The notes beneath the pieces were generated by a model. It made no database searches and was not told where the DNA came from. It worked only from the letters and a program-made list of their open reading frames with translations. A program made the position numbers and the translations under genes. From Candidatus Dormiibacterota bacterium (lineage in GTDB: Bacteria > Chloroflexota > Dormibacteria > CF-121), in contig DASZZN010000009.1 of the NCBI GenBank assembly GCA_035544955.1, positions 1 through 64,000 of the forward strand: a DNA stretch of 64,000 nt. The letters are read 5' to 3'. Every line of letters starts with the position of its first letter. Within the stretch, counting starts at the first letter, position 1. Of this stretch, positions 43,067 to 51,553 are shown in pieces.

Positions 43067-44932
43067 GTGGGGACATCCTTTTCACGGCGGCTTTTCAAGA
43101 CCCTCGTCGCCGGCATCCTGGTTGTGGCGAGCTCCACCGCGGGGGCTTCGGCGGCGCTAGCCGAAGACCAGCATGGCTCGGCGCAGCCTGACTTCGGACC
43201 CAACGTCTTCGTCTTCAGCCCCAGCACGCCACAGAGCGAGATCCAGGCAAAGGTCGATGCCGTGGCCAGCCTGCAGGTCTCCAACCAGTTCGGAACACAA
43301 CGTTACGCGCTGCTTTTCAAGCCGGGCACCTACGGATCGAAGGCCAATCCCCTCAGTTTCCAACTCGGCTACTACACCGCGGTAGCGGGCCTTGGTCTCT
43401 CACCCAACGACGTCGTCATCAACGGCTCGATCGATGTCTACAACCAGTGCGCTGGCAACTTCTGCACCGCGCTCAACAACTTCTGGCGCTCGATGTCCAA
43501 CCTCACGATCAACGTAACCAAGCCGGCCGGTTGCCGAGAGCGCGAATTCTGGGCAGTCTCGCAGGCGGCCCCAATGCGACGGGTCCAGGTCAATGGCCCG
43601 TCGACCCTGATGGACTATTGCACCGGTCCGTCCTACGCGAGTGGCGGCTTCATCGCCGATTCGGGGTTCAGCGGCCTTGTGGTCAACGGTTCGCAACAGC
43701 AGTGGATGACGAGAAACAGCACGCTGGGCGGCCCCTGGACCAACGCGGTCTGGAACCAGGTCTTCTCCGGCGTCGTCGGCGCGCCGGCCCAGAGCTTTCC
43801 GAATCCGCCCTACACCACGTTGCCGGCCAGTCCGGTGACCCGCGAGGCCCCCGTCCTCTACGTGGACTCGCGCGGCAACTACAACGTGTTCGTGCCGGCG
43901 GTGCGGCGCAACTCGGTGGGCACGACCTGGGGCAGTGGCCCTGCCGCCGGTTCGTCCATCCCGCTGGAGCGCTTTTTCGTTGCCCTCCCGAGTGACTCGG
44001 CCCGCACGATCAACCGGCAACTGGCGAGAGGCAAGAGCCTGCTTCTTACCCCAGGGATCTATCACCTGGACCGAAGCATCCAGGTCGGGCGCGAGGGCAC
44101 CGTCGTCCTGGGTCTTGGCTTCCCCACATTGATTCCGGAGGACGGGACCGTTTCCGTGAAGGTCGTCAACGGCGTTGTCCTTTCCGGGCTGATCTTCGAC
44201 GCCGGGCCGGAGAACTCTCCGGTGCTGCTGCAGGTGGGGACTCAAGACGACAACCCGGGCGAGGATAACGCCTCGCGATCGGCCCAGTCGGGCAACGAGA
44301 ATGGTGGAAGATTTGCTGGCCCGACCTCGCTGCACGACATCTTCTTCCGCATTGGCGGTGCCACACCCGGCAGAGCGACGACCAGCCTGGTGGTCAACAG
44401 CGACAACACCATCCTCGACAACATCTGGGCCTGGCGCGCCGACCACGGCAGCGGCGTCGGCTGGACCAGCAACACGGCCGATACTGGTGTCGTCGTCAAC
44501 GGTGACAACGTGATCGCCTACGGCCTATTCGTCGAGCACTACCAGAAGACCGAGGTGATCTGGAACGGGAATGGCGGCACCGACGTCTTCTTCCAGAACG
44601 AGATGCCGTACGATCCGCCGAGCCAGGCGGCGTGGATGGAGGCGCCCGCTGTCGACGGCTGGGCGGCGTTCAAAGTTGCCGGCGAGGTGGATCGCTTCGC
44701 CGGTTACGGGATGGGCAGCTACAGCTTCTTCAACCAGGGTGTCAACATCTACGCCGCGCACGCGTTCGAGGTTCCGACGACCCTCCCGCCGTCCAGCCTC
44801 CACGACCTGCTCACCATCTTCCTCGATGCCACGCACGGGAAAGGCGGCATTTTGCACGTTGTGAACGACGCGGGCGGATCGTCGACAATCGCCAATCCGG
44901 ACGTCCCGGTGACCGTGGTTGCCTACCCCTGA
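43067..44932 (+). CDS. Secreted right-handed beta-helix protein (carbohydrate-active-like)
   Basis: 621-residue exported protein. The signal peptide spans the first 35 residues (LFKTLVAGILVVASSTAGAS). The mature part begins FGPNVFVFSPSTPQSEIQAK and continues with the family hallmarks RYALLFKPGTY, FWRSMSNLTINV, FWAVSQAAPMRRV, TPGIYHLDRSIQV, DNIWAWRADHGSGVGW and FQNEMPYDPPSQAAWM, a two-lobed beta-helix common in Streptomyces and often mislabelled adenylyl cyclase. Similar proteins usually carry an F5/8-type carbohydrate-binding domain, absent here. AGGAAGG precedes the GTG. Substrate unknown, probably a polysaccharide. Confidence 0.75.
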   Translation: MGTSFSRRLFKTLVAGILVVASSTAGASAALAEDQHGSAQPDFGPNVFVFSPSTPQSEIQAKVDAVASLQVSNQFGTQRYALLFKPGTYGSKANPLSFQLGYYTAVAGLGLSPNDVVINGSIDVYNQCAGNFCTALNNFWRSMSNLTINVTKPAGCREREFWAVSQAAPMRRVQVNGPSTLMDYCTGPSYASGGFIADSGFSGLVVNGSQQQWMTRNSTLGGPWTNAVWNQVFSGVVGAPAQSFPNPPYTTLPASPVTREAPVLYVDSRGNYNVFVPAVRRNSVGTTWGSGPAAGSSIPLERFFVALPSDSARTINRQLARGKSLLLTPGIYHLDRSIQVGREGTVVLGLGFPTLIPEDGTVSVKVVNGVVLSGLIFDAGPENSPVLLQVGTQDDNPGEDNASRSAQSGNENGGRFAGPTSLHDIFFRIGGATPGRATTSLVVNSDNTILDNIWAWRADHGSGVGWTSNTADTGVVVNGDNVIAYGLFVEHYQKTEVIWNGNGGTDVFFQNEMPYDPPSQAAWMEAPAVDGWAAFKVAGEVDRFAGYGMGSYSFFNQGVNIYAAHAFEVPTTLPPSSLHDLLTIFLDATHGKGGILHVVNDAGGSSTIANPDVPVTVVAYP

Positions 44933-44961
44933 TGCCAGATAGGAGCCGAGCGATTGTCGCT

Positions 44962-45246
44962 TTAGGAGCGCTTGCGGTCGGACTGCGTCTTCGAGCGTGA
45001 GACGACCGATAAGACGAAGATGATGGCGGCCGCGCCCAGGATGGCCGTGAGGACGGGCACGCCGCCGGCGGTCATGTCGCCCGGGATCTTCCAGCGGAAC
45101 ATTTCGACGAGGAGCCAGGAGCCGATCAGGGCCCCAAAGATCGCTCCTACCAGACCGTACGGCAGTCGACCCTGGGTCATCCGCTCGGCGACGAAACCGC
45201 AGACCGCAGCGATAAGGACGAGCACGACCAGGTTCTCAAGGTTCAT
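44962..45246 (-). CDS. GlsB/YeaQ/YmgE family membrane protein
   Basis: 94 residues with three helices and the family glycine pattern (AAVCGFVAERMTQGRLPYGL, VGAIFGALIG). Members are stress-induced small membrane proteins once called transglycosylase-associated; biochemical role unknown. An acidic/basic tail SRSKTQSDRKRS ends it. Confidence 0.82.
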   Translation of the reverse strand: MNLENLVVLVLIAAVCGFVAERMTQGRLPYGLVGAIFGALIGSWLLVEMFRWKIPGDMTAGGVPVLTAILGAAAIIFVLSVVSRSKTQSDRKRS

Positions 45247-45376
45247 TCAATAGCCTCCACCGCGAGTAACCGCAGGGCTTGATGCCTCCTGTTGCTGGCG
45301 GCCATCTTCCACAGAGTTGTGGCCGCGCCGCGACTGGCTCGTCACGGGCGAACGTTTTGCCTTATCGTTGGCCATC

Positions 45377-46549
45377 GTGCGCAACCGGGCACGCAGCGTG
45401 GGAATCGCACTCCTCGTGATCCTCCTGGTCGGGTGCGGCCAGCCCTCCCTGACGTCTAGTCCGACCGCGAGCACGGGCCCTTCGCACGCCGCCTCGCCGT
45501 CACCCACCCCGCTGTTCGGCTTTCCGGTGGCGAGCGGGGTCACCTGTCGGGACCTGAGATCTCTCGGCCTGGAACGGGCGCTGCTGTACGCCTCCGATCA
45601 AAACCAGCCGGATCGGCGCGATGTGGTCCTGTGCGATGCTCGAGATACCGCGCGTCCCAGGAGTCTCCAGGCGCTCGTTGGCTCCTCTGATCAGCGCTTT
45701 CTCGGCAGGGACCTGATCGGCTACGTTGCTCTCAAGGGCGGCGGACCGTCATCGCCCACCGACCAGTTCACGTCGGTTGTGACGACTCTCAACCTGACAA
45801 CCGGCCAGACCGCGGAGCTCGCCAGCAGCCGGGGCGTGGCATTGGCCGCCGGCTGGAGCGCTGATGGCTCGATGGTTGCCTACTTCACCGATTCCGGAGG
45901 GGTCCATCACTTCTGGTTGAAACGAGGAGGCGCGGCCCCAGTCGCCTTCAGCACGCCGGCGCAAGTCGCGGGAAGAGGCGGGTCACGAGACGATATGCTC
46001 CTCGTCGCGTTCTCCCCCGACGGCCAATACGTTCTCGTGGTCGACACGTTCGTCTATCGTTTACAGCTCTTTCGGACATCGGACGGCACCATGGTGTACG
46101 CGGCGCCGTCAGGCGGTGCCGGCGGCCTGCGCACCGGGGCGGTGTGGGCCCACACCGGCGACCGCTTCTACTTCCGCAACAACAGCGGCGTCTACCAGTG
46201 GGACGCGTCCTCTGGCATCTCCAGCTTCATCCCGGGCCTCAGTTGGAGTACCCCGTCGCTGACGACTGATGACCGGTTGGTCGCGTATGCGCTCGGAACG
46301 AATACCGCGCCTCACGTTGAGACACGCCTGATGAGCTCCGGCGCCACGACGGCCTATGCACCGTGGCGAGACTCGCCGGTCTTCGTCGCTCCGACGACAC
46401 TCCTCGCCCACGAAGAGGCGCCGTGCGATAACTGCATGGGCATCTACAACTGGACGGGGAAGACGCTGCTCGTCCACACGGACACGCGTGCCGAGTCAGA
46501 CCTGGGGATCACCGGGTGGCTATTCGGCGCCTTCTGGCCGAACAACTAA
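45377..46549 (+). CDS. Lipoprotein with beta-propeller-like repeats
   Basis: 390-residue lipoprotein: signal SVGIALLVILLVGC with lipobox LVGC, Ser/Pro/Thr linker (to about 50), then WD40/TolB-like blades (AAGWSADGSMVAYFTDSGG, VAFSPDGQYVLVVDTF, GAVWAHTGDRFYFRN) and a final LLAHEEAPCDNC segment. Same design as the lipoprotein at 28.9-30.0 kb. GTG start chosen for the signal peptide. Function unknown. Confidence 0.72.
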   Translation: MRNRARSVGIALLVILLVGCGQPSLTSSPTASTGPSHAASPSPTPLFGFPVASGVTCRDLRSLGLERALLYASDQNQPDRRDVVLCDARDTARPRSLQALVGSSDQRFLGRDLIGYVALKGGGPSSPTDQFTSVVTTLNLTTGQTAELASSRGVALAAGWSADGSMVAYFTDSGGVHHFWLKRGGAAPVAFSTPAQVAGRGGSRDDMLLVAFSPDGQYVLVVDTFVYRLQLFRTSDGTMVYAAPSGGAGGLRTGAVWAHTGDRFYFRNNSGVYQWDASSGISSFIPGLSWSTPSLTTDDRLVAYALGTNTAPHVETRLMSSGATTAYAPWRDSPVFVAPTTLLAHEEAPCDNCMGIYNWTGKTLLVHTDTRAESDLGITGWLFGAFWPNN

Positions 46550-46603
46550 GCACCCCGCAATTCGGCGTAGTCTGGCCGGTGGGCTGCTGGCGATAATCAG
46601 GAC

Positions 46604-47767
46604 ATGCCTCAACTCCGCGAAAAGGCACGTGCCCAGTTACCAGACAGCGCCTTCGCTTATATCGATTCCCGCGGGATCCGGCGTCTGCCCATCAACGACG
46701 AGGCCCACGTCCGCAACGCGCTCGCGCGCTTCAACCAGGTCCGCTTCGAGGACGAAACGGCGAGAGATCGGGCGCGAACGAGGCTGCTGAAAGCCGCCAA
46801 GAAGTACGGCATCGTGCCGGTCGGCTTCATGACCGGCCAGTTGCGTGCGCAGAGCCTGCAGGCGGCGGCGGGGAAGGCCGTCATCGAGCTCGGCGGCCTT
46901 GGGACGGCGGAGCAGCTGGAAGCGCGGCTGCGCACCGTGCTAGGCGATCCGACGCTTTCGGTGCTCTACTGGTCCGATTCGGTCGCCGCCTACCTCGATG
47001 GTGAAGGTCAGGCTGTAGCGCTTCCGGGCGAGGGGGCTGATCGCGCCGTGACCCTACTCCAGCGTCAGGGCAAGCCCATGACCGCCCTGGTCCACGCGCG
47101 CTCGGTGCTCAGCGATCCGGACCTGGCCCGAACCGTCACAGCCGCCGTAACGCTGGCCATCGAAAACCAATGGATGAACAGCGAAATCCAGGCTCGCGCC
47201 ACGGAGGTGCGCACGCTGCCGACCGGCGTCGTGACCTTTCTTTTCACCGACATCGAGGACTCGAGCGGTCTCGTCCGACGTCTTGGCGACCGGTATGACC
47301 GGTTCCTCGCCGATGTGCGACGCCTCCTGCGCGCGGCGATCCGCGAGAGCGGTGGCCGCGAGGTCGAGACCCGCGCTGATGAAATGTTCGCCGTTTTTGA
47401 GCGGGCCGCCTCTGGCCTCGAGGCGGCCCTCACGATCCAGCGCAAGGTTCGCGCTCGCGCCTGGCCGGATGGTCTTCCGGTACAAATTCGCATCGGCCTG
47501 CACACCGGTCGGCCAACCCTGACCGATACGGGCTACATCGGCCTGGCCGTCCACACCGCGTCCCGAATCTGCTTTGCAAGCCATGGCGGCCAGATCCTTC
47601 TGTCAGGCGCGGTTCGGGAGGCGGTTGCGGGGTCTGAGCCGGTGGGGGTTGGCTTCAGGGACCTCGGTCTGCATCAGTTTCATGGGTTGCCGGCGCCCGA
47701 GGCTCTTTTCCAGGTCGAGGCCGCGGACCTGCCGGCCAAATTCCCGCCGCCGAGAACGTTCGGCTAA
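46604..47767 (+). CDS. DUF6582 domain-sensor-class III nucleotide cyclase fusion
   Basis: 387 residues in three parts. 1-70: DUF6582-like (LPDSAFAYIDSRGIRRLPIN, HVRNALARFNQVRFED). 85-200: a segment like the sensor region preceding actinobacterial histidine kinases (LRTVLGDPTLSVLYW ... ALVHARSVLSDPDLARTV). 208-375: class III cyclase homology domain with metal Asp in FTDIEDSSGL, RADEMFAVF and IRIGLHTG. The transition-state Asn of the VNxxxR motif is His here (AVHTASRI), so catalysis is doubtful. Ends interlocked with the convergent SDR gene. Confidence 0.75.
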   Translation: MPQLREKARAQLPDSAFAYIDSRGIRRLPINDEAHVRNALARFNQVRFEDETARDRARTRLLKAAKKYGIVPVGFMTGQLRAQSLQAAAGKAVIELGGLGTAEQLEARLRTVLGDPTLSVLYWSDSVAAYLDGEGQAVALPGEGADRAVTLLQRQGKPMTALVHARSVLSDPDLARTVTAAVTLAIENQWMNSEIQARATEVRTLPTGVVTFLFTDIEDSSGLVRRLGDRYDRFLADVRRLLRAAIRESGGREVETRADEMFAVFERAASGLEAALTIQRKVRARAWPDGLPVQIRIGLHTGRPTLTDTGYIGLAVHTASRICFASHGGQILLSGAVREAVAGSEPVGVGFRDLGLHQFHGLPAPEALFQVEAADLPAKFPPPRTFG

Positions 47768-48735
47768 GGACCTGGGGCGGCCTGGGCGGCCACCGCCACC
47801 TCGCGGAACGCATCACGGTAACCGCGCTGCGGCTGGTAGCCGAGCATCGTGCGGGCCCGGCGGGTATCGAGCACGCAATCGGAGGCGAGTTGCGAGACAA
47901 CGTAGCGGGTGAGGAGCGGAGGGCGACTCGCCCGAACCGTTAGAAAGACTGACTCCATGGCCGACGCGATGGGCCATGCCGCACGTCGTGGCAGATAAAA
48001 GATGTCGGGCGGAAGCCCGAAGGCGACCAGCAGCGAGCTGAGCAGCACGCCAAGCGGTTCCGCTTCCGAATCCGCGACGTTGTAGACTCCCGCAGGCGAT
48101 CGCGGCAAGAGCGCGAGCTCGATCGCATGGACCAGGTTGTCGATATGCGTGAGCGACATACGGTTGCGACCGTCACCGACCGCGAGGAGGTGGCCGAAGC
48201 GTCGCGCAGCCAGCAGCCGGGGTAACAGCTTGGTCTCGCCCGGGCCATAGATGGCATGCGGTCGAAGAATGATCGCCTGGCGTCCACTGCGCAGCACAGC
48301 GTGCTCCGCCGCAACCTTCGTCCGCACATACGCGTTGAGTGGTCGGCGGGCGTAGGCCGCGGTCTCATCGATTGGCTCGGCTGGACGTCTGTGGTCGTAC
48401 ACGCTCGAGGTGCTGAGGTGCACGAAACGCGCCTCAGCAGTGAAGCTCGCGAGCACCGCCTCGGTTCCTCGGGCGTTGACCGCGTCGAACTCGGTCGTTG
48501 GCCCCCAATCGGTCACCGTGCCGGCACAATGCACGACGGCATCGATCGGCCGCAACGCTAGCGCCGGCCTGGGGCCCTCCGCGATGTTCCACTGGGTGTA
48601 CTCGGCCAGCTCGCCATGGCGAAATGCCTCGCGTGGCCTGCGGCCGAAGGCCAGCACGTGGTGACCACCTCTGGCAAGGGACTCCACGACCCGGCCGCCC
48701 ACAAACCCGGTGGCGCCGGTAACAGCGATCAGCAA
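47764..48735 (-). CDS. OleD-like NAD(P)-dependent dehydrogenase (3-beta-HSD-type SDR)
   Basis: 323-residue extended SDR: Rossmann motif TGATGFVGG near 7-15, active site STSSVYD and YVRTK (Tyr near 135). Segments such as LRPHAIYGPGETKLLPRL and VGDGRNRMSLTHIDNL, the C-terminal RPPLLTRYVVSQLASD and LGYQPQRGYRDAF align well with OleD, which reduces 2-alkyl-3-ketoacids to beta-hydroxy acids. It overlaps the stop-start of the ligase gene by seven bases and ends the P450-ligase-SDR operon. Confidence 0.82.
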   Translation of the reverse strand: MLIAVTGATGFVGGRVVESLARGGHHVLAFGRRPREAFRHGELAEYTQWNIAEGPRPALALRPIDAVVHCAGTVTDWGPTTEFDAVNARGTEAVLASFTAEARFVHLSTSSVYDHRRPAEPIDETAAYARRPLNAYVRTKVAAEHAVLRSGRQAIILRPHAIYGPGETKLLPRLLAARRFGHLLAVGDGRNRMSLTHIDNLVHAIELALLPRSPAGVYNVADSEAEPLGVLLSSLLVAFGLPPDIFYLPRRAAWPIASAMESVFLTVRASRPPLLTRYVVSQLASDCVLDTRRARTMLGYQPQRGYRDAFREVAVAAQAAPGP

Positions 48736-50294
48736 GGCGGCGTGCTGCCAACGAAGAAGGGTAGGCGGCCCAGGGCGGCGAGGACCGCCGTGCGGTCAAC
48801 CTTTCTCGACCGGACCGAGAGAGGGATCGGCATCACAATGATGCGGTCGGGCAGGGCGGCCGCATCGATTCGATGCGGTCCCTGGCGAAGCTCAAGCCTA
48901 ACGCGGGCGGTCAGCGCCGACTCATCGACTCCCGGATCGGGCTCGATGCAGAGGACGACCTCTTCATCGGCCCGTTGATCCTGATATAGCCCGACGAGGC
49001 AGCAGCGACGGACACCGGCAATCCCCGCGATCGTCGACTCGAAGAGCTCTGGATAGATGTTCTCCTGGCCTCGGATGATCATGGCCTTCTTTCGCCCGAG
49101 CAGGATGACCCGGCTGCTCGCGTCCAGCGAGCCAAAATCGCCCGTCCGGACCTCGGTGATCGGCTCATCACCCCAGTAGCCGGCGCACACGTTAGGTCCA
49201 CGGACAATCAGCTCACCGTCGGCCGCGGTCCTGACGTGGACGCCTGCGACCGGTGCACCGACCAGGTCTCCATCGGCGTGGAAAGCGAGTTTCGCGTCGA
49301 GATCGACGAGGCAGACGGGGATCACCTCTGTCATGCCGTAGACGCATGTCACCTTCGTGCTCAGCGGGAGCACCGGGACGAGACGGCGGAGGAACGTGGT
49401 GGGTACGGCCGCGGAGCCCAATAACACCTTGCGCAGTGAATCGGGGAGTCTAAGCCGGTGAGACACGGCGTACTCGACCAGCTCCTGGTACTCACTCGGA
49501 ACCCCGAAGGTATGGGTGACGCGATAGCGACGGAGGTGATCGAGCAGGCGAGGGGCACGAAATCGGCCGCGCGGAATAACGGTGGGTACGCCGGCGAGCA
49601 GGGCCGGCAGTATGAGGTGTAGCTGGTCGCTGTAGAGGACGTCGCCTGACGCAAAGCGCGCCTCTCGTGACATGATCTCGAGCGCCGCCCCAATCGAGGC
49701 GTTGGTGTGCACGACAGCCCGTGGCGCCGCGGTTGTCCCCGAGGTGAAGACGATGACCACCGGGTCATGAGCTTCTCGTGGGACGACAGGATCGATGGAT
49801 CGGCCCGCGCGGACCAGCGAGCGGATACCGATCATGTGCGGCCGGCCCCACATGGGCGGCCCAACCCGCACGAAGCGCCTCGCGGGAACGGCGCCGAGGT
49901 CGGGCAGCACGGGGAGGCGGCGGAGTAACAAAGGGCCGCGGTGCCGGCCGAGCAGGTACACGAGGGAGGTGGCCATCACCCAGCTCGGCTCCATCAAGCG
50001 GATGCGGCTGGCAAAGACCTCGGGGCCCATCAGCGGGTTGGCGGCGATGACGACGCCACCGGCGCGCACGATCGCCAGGATGAGGACAATCGAGTCGATG
50101 CCAGGGGGCACCGTGAACAGCACGCGGTCGCCCGGACGCATGCCCTCGGCCAGCAACCCGCTGGCAACCCTTCCGATTCGCCGATGGAGCTCCGAAAACG
50201 TGAGTCGCCGTCCGCTTGTCTCGCGCAGCGCGAGCGCGTCCGGGCGCTCGATCGATTGTCGCTCGAGCTCATTGAGCACGTCGAGGGCGGTCAT
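48729..50294 (-). CDS. OleC-like AMP-dependent ligase (possible beta-lactone synthetase)
   Basis: 521-residue ANL-superfamily enzyme with P-loop FTSGTTAAPRAVVHT near 180, VYGMTEVIPV and GRKKAMIIRGQENIYP, and a Lys (SRKVDR) near the C-terminus. Gene context next to OleA- and OleD-like genes and the YGMTEVIPV adenylate region suggest an OleC-type role, which cyclises beta-hydroxy acids to beta-lactones with ATP. A fatty-acyl-AMP/CoA ligase role cannot be excluded. GTG/ATG start overlaps the P450 stop (ATGA). Confidence 0.78.
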   Translation of the reverse strand: MTALDVLNELERQSIERPDALALRETSGRRLTFSELHRRIGRVASGLLAEGMRPGDRVLFTVPPGIDSIVLILAIVRAGGVVIAANPLMGPEVFASRIRLMEPSWVMATSLVYLLGRHRGPLLLRRLPVLPDLGAVPARRFVRVGPPMWGRPHMIGIRSLVRAGRSIDPVVPREAHDPVVIVFTSGTTAAPRAVVHTNASIGAALEIMSREARFASGDVLYSDQLHLILPALLAGVPTVIPRGRFRAPRLLDHLRRYRVTHTFGVPSEYQELVEYAVSHRLRLPDSLRKVLLGSAAVPTTFLRRLVPVLPLSTKVTCVYGMTEVIPVCLVDLDAKLAFHADGDLVGAPVAGVHVRTAADGELIVRGPNVCAGYWGDEPITEVRTGDFGSLDASSRVILLGRKKAMIIRGQENIYPELFESTIAGIAGVRRCCLVGLYQDQRADEEVVLCIEPDPGVDESALTARVRLELRQGPHRIDAAALPDRIIVMPIPLSVRSRKVDRTAVLAALGRLPFFVGSTPPC

Positions 50295-51526
50295 CGCACG
50301 AGCTCGATTTCCAACAGGGAATACGCCGGGATGAAGACGCGTCGGGCGTAGCGCCGACGCACAACCCGGACAGGCTGGGGAAGCCCGAGCAGACCAGTGA
50401 GTACGGCGCGGAGCTCGCGCTGTGCCAGCGTATACCCGATACAGAAATGCGCGCCGGCGCCAAACCAGAGGTTGCGAACGCGCCGGTCGACGCGACGGTC
50501 GACGTCGAAGCTTCGCGGCCGGGGAAACCAGGCGGGATGCTTCATAAGGTTGTAGGTGTGAATCATCACCCGGCCGCCGTGCCGGAAGCGATGGCCGCGA
50601 ACGATCGTGTCGCGCTCGACGCTGCGAAGCATGATGGGCGTTGGGACCGTCAGTCGAAGGCCTTCATCGATAGCCGGTATCAGCAGCGCGCGATCTTCGC
50701 GAAGGCGCCCCAGTTCGCCACTGTCGATCAGCAGGGCGACCAGCCGCGGCAGGGCGGTCGAGATCGTCTGGGTTCCCGCCAGGAACAGTGACGCCGTGAC
50801 CCCTTTGACCTGTTCAAACGGCAATCCCAGCATGCGAAGCCGCTGGATGAGGGAATCCGACCTGGGGCCGGCGTCGTACGCCGTTCGCATGTAGACGGCT
50901 AACCGCTCGAGCACCAGCTGTCGCTCGCGGACCTGCCGCTCGCTCAACCGCCGGGTCGACAGCCGCAGCACGGAGACCAGTTCCTCGCCGAGTTGCCACA
51001 TGTCGAGGGCGATTCGTTCGTCCGCCGCATCGATCCCCAACATGTGGCACATCAGGCTTCCGGTCAGGACGTGAACGAACCGCACCAGGTCCACGCGCTC
51101 ACCGGCAGCCAGCTCGAGGCGCAGGGCATCCACCGCGGGCTCGAGGACAGCGGCATCGAGCCGATCGAGGTAGGTCCGCGAAAAGAGGTCGGTGAGCTGG
51201 GCTCGCAATTCGTGATGCGGCCCGCCGTGCATGTTGAAGAGCGCGAAAGGACCCATGACCTGCGTGATCACGACCCCCATGCTGCCGGGGCCCGTCTTGC
51301 TGAAGTGCCGCTCGTCCTCGAGGATCTCGCGAGCCAGTTCCGGATCATTGACGATGCTGCCCATCACCGGCAGCCTCACGACCGGTCCCAGGCGCCTCAC
51401 GAGTTCGGAGAAGACCAGTGCCAGCGGGTGGCTCGCGGCGTAGATGCGCAGTTCGTGCCACGCGGCCGCGCGCTGAACCCGGCGCTTGTCACGCGACGCA
51501 GTCCGCGTGGATAATCGGCTATCCAC
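50291..51526 (-). CDS. Cytochrome P450
   Basis: 411-residue bacterial P450. Heme-binding loop LWFGAGAHFCIGYTLAQREL with the thiolate Cys near 361, ExxR pair in DEGLRL near 288, and I-helix LFLAGTQTIS, where the usual acidic residue before the Thr is Gln. GTG 51526 gives the normal length; the open frame beyond it overlaps the MFS gene and is not P450-like. First gene of the operon with the ligase and the OleD-like SDR, so it probably hydroxylates or desaturates the pathway product or its acyl precursor. Confidence 0.85.
   Translation of the reverse strand: MDSRLSTRTASRDKRRVQRAAAWHELRIYAASHPLALVFSELVRRLGPVVRLPVMGSIVNDPELAREILEDERHFSKTGPGSMGVVITQVMGPFALFNMHGGPHHELRAQLTDLFSRTYLDRLDAAVLEPAVDALRLELAAGERVDLVRFVHVLTGSLMCHMLGIDAADERIALDMWQLGEELVSVLRLSTRRLSERQVRERQLVLERLAVYMRTAYDAGPRSDSLIQRLRMLGLPFEQVKGVTASLFLAGTQTISTALPRLVALLIDSGELGRLREDRALLIPAIDEGLRLTVPTPIMLRSVERDTIVRGHRFRHGGRVMIHTYNLMKHPAWFPRPRSFDVDRRVDRRVRNLWFGAGAHFCIGYTLAQRELRAVLTGLLGLPQPVRVVRRRYARRVFIPAYSLLEIELVR
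51486..51515 (+). promoter_or_regulatory. Promoter of MFS-GT2 genes (TTGTCA-18-GATAAT)
   Basis: Both hexamers match five of six positions and are 18 bases apart. The promoter lies inside the first codons of the divergent P450 gene, so transcription of the two arms of the cluster would interfere or be coordinated. Confidence 0.6.
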
Positions 51527-51553
51527 CCCCGAGAGCCCGGAACGCGCCTGATC

